From Argopecten irradians (lineage: Eukaryota > Mollusca > Bivalvia > Pectinida > Pectinidae), in the NCBI RefSeq assembly GCF_041381155.1, contig NC_091147.1, forward strand, positions 8,268,837 through 8,332,836: a stretch of 64,000 nt of DNA, written 5' to 3'. The translations under genes were made by a program, and so were the position numbers. Below the pieces are notes generated by a model, which made no database searches, was not told the origin of the DNA, and worked only from the letters and a program-made list of their open reading frames with translations. Shown piece by piece: positions 59,011-64,000 of this stretch (positions are counted from its first letter, which is position 1; each line of letters opens with the position of its first letter).

Positions 59011-59734
59011 AGGAAGAAAATGTGAAAAAACATATTAAAGATACCTCAATTTAATTTCTTAATGCATATGAGATGGAACAAATGTATCTTGAATACAAAA
59101 TTGAAGGAAATCCTTTATTTATTACGATCGTCAGGCTGACAGGATTGTATGCAAATGAAGCTTTGATGGATTGTGTTGTCGAAGTTTCACGCGTGAGCAT
59201 TGTAACGCACCAAAAGTGAACGAAATCGGCATCATCACAGAGTAGGAAATTAGAATATCTAGGGAATATAACTCAGAGATGGCATGTAGCAAATGGCAAG
59301 TAGCAATAGAAGAAATACAAGCCACATCTCAAGCGGGACTCGCCCGGATTCTGTTTGGACTGTGTTGCACGTGATGAGTTAAATTTCAACACATGTGCCA
59401 GCGCACATACAGCGGCAGACTAACTACATACATGTTTGATGTACTAAGCTAGCGAACGTATATAAGTTATTAAAGTGTTATAGATTATATGACATGTATG
59501 AACAATCCACCGTACTTCGATTTGTTGTTGGGTTTTTTTTACTAAACATGCCGTGGAAAACAATACGCCATGTTCTATATAAAGCTTGACTTCGCTCTAT
59601 TTTCCTGGTCAAGCTAGACAACTGACCACCCATATTGTTCACTGTATGCATCGAAAATGATCTGATGATTACATCTATGAACAGGATAAATTTCAATTTC
59701 GTAAACTTTATATTTCATTGGACGAAACCTACCT
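59011..59734. other. Spacer between two TTAA elements, nothing recognised
   Basis: No open frame with a motif on either strand. Confidence 0.35.
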
Positions 59735-60561
59735 TTAAAGGGACATGAACCTTAAATAATTTGTTCTGTATGCTTAGATGTGGTTTTCAGATGTTGATTG
59801 AATATTTTATAACATTGATTTTGTTATCTTAAACGACAGGAAAACGTGGGGAATTCCTACCTCAAAATGATAAAGATAGATCGTCATATTCTATTTTTGG
59901 AACACAAAACGAAAGCTGACCGAAAGCGAGGTTATAATGAACAACAACCTCGCTGACGTGACACACATTTTAGAATTATTTTCTGATTTACGATGGTTGA
60001 CAAACGAAGTTTAATTCATATTTGTTATAAAATAATTTGTATTTAGCGTAAGAATGATAAGTCAAAAGTCAAACGAGACTTTTCATTCGATCATGACAGG
60101 GCACCGCGACTTGAGGTTCCTGACTTATTGCACATATGTACATCACGCAAGTATAAAGTGGGGAGTTGCTCCCGTCTCTTGCATTTCAGCGATCCATCTA
60201 TATCTACCTACTTTCCCAATCGCGCACGTTACGGACTCTTGACGTACACTGTTTTCTATCGTAATTCGTTTGTGTTCGCTTCACCCACGTTTTTGACCCA
60301 CCATTTTGTTTACATGCATTTAATTTGTGCAGTGCATTGTGGGAGGTCACTAAAGTTCAACACTATTATACTATCGTTGCGAAATTCGACCGGGCCGGTC
60401 CAAAATACAGAAAGATGGCATTTCCATTACAATTATATAATTATGTTATTTGACACATTTGCACAATAATTGATATATATTACTTAGTAAGGTATCTGAT
60501 ACGTCTTAAATATGTTTATTACTGAAATTTACATGGTTTATTTAGGTTCATGTCCCTTTAA
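59735..60561. mobile_element. TTAA-flanked MITE, family D2
   Basis: 827 bp with TTAA at both ends and TIRs AAGGGACATGAACCTTAAAT / TTTAGGTTCATGTCCCTT (about 20 bp, one gap). The AGGGACA start resembles the 58465-59010 element. Non-coding; the AGGG-type terminus with TTAA duplication is reminiscent of Kolobok elements (inference). Confidence 0.85.
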
Positions 60562-61357
60562 CCAAATAATGTGATTCATTAAGAAATATCTAATGTGCTT
60601 GCAAACATGCGTCATTCTTTCTAACATCCATTTTCGTCAATAAAAATTACTTACTGTGATTTTTTTTTTCGTTGGAAGATTTGTAGTTATAAACCTCGTT
60701 TACTCTTTTGACATTTTCATTCAATCAATATTCTTGTAATATCTAAATAATCCCTTTTGTACACACGGATGTAATTACCATATGTTGATTGGCTTAAGCC
60801 TCACACACAATGACAAGGTCACAACAATACATTCGAACATTTCTCATCCATTGCGAAAAACCCAAAAAAACCAAGCACAGGCTCCAACAATTGATGGCAT
60901 TTAACTTCCTAGATTAAATGAAATAATTGATTAATATCCTTCATAATCCATGTTTTGATGTTTTGTTTAATGAGGCAAATAGCAGTAATATAATAGAAAC
61001 AAGAAAGATAGTACCATTCCTTGCTAAAACCACGCGATTCATTTTAGAAATTGCGGATGTGCTTGCAAACATTGGATAATCGTTTTCACATTCACTAATA
61101 GGACCTTCTTATAAAGTTGTGGGGTTTTATGCGAGATTTTGTTTTTAAGCAAGAATCTTAATTTAATCTTAAAAGTATCCAATAATCAATAATTTTCTTA
61201 AATCGAATTCCCTTTCGTCCTCAGAAACTTATACTATGCAACATTTATGGACTATTTTTCTCGTGTATATATCCGCTGTGGTATGTGAAGCGTCCCATTC
61301 CGTGCATATCCCTTTGCTGGCCTTACAACAGTGCAGTAGATTTCAAAGAGGAAAATC
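60562..61357. other. Intergenic, possible promoter region of the next gene
   Basis: AT-rich; nothing defended. If the exon at 61358 is real, its promoter lies here. Confidence 0.3.
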
Positions 61358-61391
61358 ATGATGTGGCTCAGCTCTCTTGTTCTTCTCAAAG
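61358..61391 (+). CDS. Possible first coding exon of a further secreted protein (partial gene)
   Basis: ATGATGTGGCTC opens a hydrophobic MMWLSSLVLLK segment and ends CTCAAAG|GTGAGTG, a strong donor after 61391. Length (34 nt), phase (1) and character match exon 1 of the LamG-PAN gene at 35303-35336. The upstream context AAATCATGATGT is acceptable. No matching downstream exon was found before the window ends, so this rests on the donor and the signal-peptide-like sequence. Confidence 0.4.
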
Positions 61392-61882
61392 GTGAGTGTT
61401 GTTTCAGAATATATCCATTTTAGCAAATACACAAACAATTCTGTAAAGTTTAGCATCTCCTTTGATTTTATAAAATTTAAAAATGATTGCACTTACAGTA
61501 AGAATTTCTGGTAAATTACCCCGACGCATCGTTGTTATAACAAAAGATAACTGAACAGTTTTTAATTTATTTAATTGACATCATTGTCGCAATGACAAAA
61601 ATAATCCCCCTTGCATGTGTCGCACATTGAGGAAAATATTCGTCTTTACGTGTAATGGAATGTTCCCGTATTTGACATCTTTTGTGAAATAATGAATTAA
61701 TGAGTTCCTCTGTGCTATACTTCCTCTAACGAATGTCTGTCAATTATGAAAGACAGCAATAAAACGCTGACAAAGGCGACTGCCATACAGGACACAAACT
61801 TGAGCCTCATATAGTATTAGTAAAATGATATTCAAGTAAGCGCGAAATGGATAGAGAAATAGGATGACGTAAATATTCATAT
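61392..61882. other. Probable intron, nothing recognised
   Basis: AT-rich, no supported feature. Confidence 0.3.
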
Positions 61883-62020
61883 ATTATTGCCTTCTTTTGA
61901 AGCCATTATGGTCCTAAAGTGTTCTCTTAGGATGGCATAGTACTCTCGCCCCGGCTCGGGTACTATGCCATCCCTCGACAACACTATAAGACCATAGTGC
62001 CCTCAAAAGAACGTAATAAT
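61883..62020. mobile_element. Long foldback (arms 51-60 bp, 16-nt loop)
   Basis: 61893-61943 pairs with 61960-62010 over 51 bp with a handful of mismatches. The inner 15 bp (GGATGGCATAGTAC with its complement) are perfect, and AATAAT-type flanks extend the pairing to about 60 bp. The loop is TCTCGCCCCGGCTCGG. Likely a miniature foldback transposon. If transcribed it would form a near-perfect dsRNA hairpin. Confidence 0.85.
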
Positions 62021-62133
62021 GATTTTAGTACATATACGATTAAAGAAAATAATTAAATGATGGGACAAACAAATATATACGATCAACAATAACAATATCT
62101 CTTTCAACTAGTGCGGCTACGGATTTGGACAAC

Positions 62134-62358
62134 TTAAATAGAAATGTCATGGTCGGAGGCGTCAATACATTTTTCCAGGCAGAAATCTTTGAAAATACTT
62201 ACTGCATATTTTGTTAATTGCTCTGTGTTTTTCTCTGTAAATTTGTCGGCATTCAAGTTTCCAAACCATGACATCATAGTTTTTTGCAAAACTTCGTCCG
62301 CATACAGCTTGTTGCGAGTGAACAGCACAAATAGCGACAGTGACCCCATTTTTGTCAA
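62134..62358 (-). CDS. Unrecognised 74-codon frame, perhaps a recombinase-like remnant
   Basis: The frame has protein-like composition and reads NADKFTEKNTEQLTKYAVSI then FKDFCLEK. This resembles the N-terminal helical part of Crypton/DUF3504-type tyrosine-recombinase derivatives seen in many invertebrate genomes. That resemblance is from memory and weak. It has no other domain or intact neighbour. It may be a transposon fragment or chance. Confidence 0.2.
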   Translation of the reverse strand: MTKMGSLSLFVLFTRNKLYADEVLQKTMMSWFGNLNADKFTEKNTEQLTKYAVSIFKDFCLEKCIDASDHDISI

Positions 62359-62893
62359 TGTGACGTACGTAACAAAAAGCGCGCCAAACCATAGTTCCGC
62401 GGGGAACTAGAGTACCAGGACTATGGCTGAATAGGCCTAGTGCCCGGTGACTGAACCAATGAAAACGCAAGACAAAGTCACGTTATGTACTAATATTTTA
62501 TATGTGAAGATGGAAAAGCGTGATGCATACTAGATTTGAGAACTCCATTATAACATAGTAAAATATTAAAAGTGTAGTGTTAACAGAGAATAGAGCAAAA
62601 AAGAAATTACAGTTTATGTTATTCAGATTGTCACAGAAATGCTCTATAAACCATATTTGGATTTATCGTATTCCACCCAATTAATGCCCCCCATCCCTGT
62701 CAGCACCCCTCACCATTTTTTATGCCTTTTTTCACTTACCTTAAATTAAATGCAGAGTGGAAATGTCAAAACTTATTTCATTTTTTTTAAATTGAATTAA
62801 CAGGTGGCTGCTACAATGATAGCCAATAAATCCCCCTTCAAATAATATATTTATTATCTATCTTATGATATGGTGTCTCAAACAGTTCCACTA

Positions 62894-63045
62894 TACAAGA
62901 AGACAAAACATGAATATACCGCAGTCTCCCAAAACACTCACCTTGCACAACATACACGCAGCACACCAGATACATGGGAGGCCGTCCTTGCATGACCATA
63001 GCTGTTAATAGGACGTTAATTAATCAAACAAACAAACAAACAAAC
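62894..63045 (+). mobile_element. SINE 3' part with (CAAA)n tail and a lone 49-bp minisatellite unit
   Basis: 62894-62942 (ACAAGAAGACAAAACATGAA then TATACCGCAGTCTCCC) matches one unit of the 56597-57325 minisatellite. It is followed by GGGAGGCCGTCCTTGCATGA and CTGTTAATAGGACGTTAATT, then ATC(AAAC)n. The latter equals the 3' tail of the SINE at 15788-16151. The minisatellite may therefore have arisen from a dispersed element that also ends in this tail. Confidence 0.75.
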
Positions 63046-64000
63046 TCATACCGCAAAGGGTATTATACTTTCTTAAAATAAATGAAAAGTGTTTTGACAT
63101 TACATGAAACCTCACTAAATCACCAAACCTATCACACATAAGAAATGACTAGTTACAGCACACATTCAAAAACCCAGGCGCCATTTGTAGAACTATATTG
63201 TAACTATGACATGGGGACTTTATATAACTTTCAAAATGTGTTTCACAAGTTCGCAAAAAAAATACAGGTATACAGCGACTGGATACGGTTAATTAATGCA
63301 ATAAACCGAAAAGTACAAAACAATCCATACAATTATCTTCCGTTATATGATAGAGACATCTACAATCTGTTATTTTAATTGCAAGTTAAGTTCTAGCTGG
63401 TTATGTTTCTAAAACAAAATACTGGTACATTTAGCTGCCATTTTCCTGACAGGGTCAAAAAGGACTCGATGTGTATGCCAATGGAAAGCCGAATTCGGTC
63501 AAACCAGTGCTCTCACTATGCTATAACTTTGGTGACATAATGGCATGGTTTGTGGTGACATAAATATCTAATGAACCCTGTGGACTTACAAAAGTGGAAT
63601 GTACATTTGTTTTGCATATTTTGCCAAAAATGATGAACAACACAACAATCTACGAGTCAACAGTGATATATAAGGTTAGGACGGATGTAAAGACACGTTT
63701 TGTCAAATAAGTCATATCATGTATGTTCAAGTACACCTAAGAAGTGATATATAGGCATACAAAACATCACTAGTTTGAACAGGGTCGAAAACTTGATCAC
63801 ACGTAATATAAAGTATATCATTAATAAACTCGTTACCGAATAATACAGGTACTTCAATCACTGTTAACTGTTAATATTATTTCATGTGGTATATTGAGAA
63901 AATTATTGATATTTCGGTTCGATTTCGTGAATTTTGAGGATGAACGTTAACCCGATTAACCAGAAGGAATCAATGTTTGGTCGAAAATACTAATTTTTCG
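63046..64000. other. Right edge, nothing recognised
   Basis: AT-rich; the frame at 63145-63378 has no recognisable motif. Confidence 0.3.

Noticed and set aside
60128..60469. 113-codon frame as a gene
   Set aside because: It sits wholly inside the TTAA MITE and has no motif.

Overview
This window looks like a gene-poor, repeat-rich, AT-rich stretch of an animal genome, most likely a bivalve mollusc and possibly a scallop. The evidence is spliceosomal introns with GT-AG borders, a TRIM-type protein, a secreted LamG+PAN protein, tRNA-derived SINEs, many TTAA-flanked MITEs, CR1-like LINEs and long minisatellite arrays. The taxon is inferred from style and repeat families recognised by memory; no search was run.

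Two genes could be assembled exon by exon. Gene 1 (+ strand) has likely 5' UTR exons ending at 13490 and at 17188-17278. Its coding exons are 19946-21476, 21818-21928, 22804-22848, 25841-25999, 29027-29101 and 29466-30109. All internal junctions are phase 1, and the parts sum to exactly 855 codons: RING, B-box 1, B-box 2, coiled coil, a proline/serine-rich linker with repeats, and a SPRY/B30.2-like end. Gene 2 (+ strand; exons 35303-35336, 37381-38091, 43420-43742; 356 codons) is a secreted protein with a signal peptide, a laminin-G-like domain and a C-terminal PAN/apple-like domain. Just downstream lies a broken duplicate of its last exon, with a greatly expanded Thr/Pro/Ser tract. A third secreted-protein gene may begin at 61358 and run off the window.

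Most of the rest is repeats. Layout: 1-1757, a homogeneous 50-bp satellite; 3.5-12 kb, MITEs, a decayed reading frame of unknown origin, a Tc1 (DD34E) transposase remnant and minisatellites; 13-30 kb, gene 1 with SINEs and MITEs in its introns; 31.3-35.1 kb, a 1.9-kb tandem duplication ending in a minisatellite that abuts gene 2; 35.3-43.7 kb, gene 2, whose last intron carries a LINE reverse transcriptase on the - strand; 47.1-54.6 kb, a 33-bp minisatellite split by nested LINE fragments, one of which carries a 375-bp retroposon with 15-bp target duplications; 55-64 kb, more minisatellites, TTAA MITEs and a long foldback.

The most distinctive structures are: a foldback MITE family whose termini each form their own hairpin and which makes 9-bp target duplications; the decayed PAN exon with the expanded mucin-like linker; a candidate cassette exon in the TRIM gene; and a long hairpin at 61.9 kb. 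I see no CRISPR, operon or other prokaryotic system, and no intact tRNA or rRNA gene. I did not find a clearly new multi-gene system.
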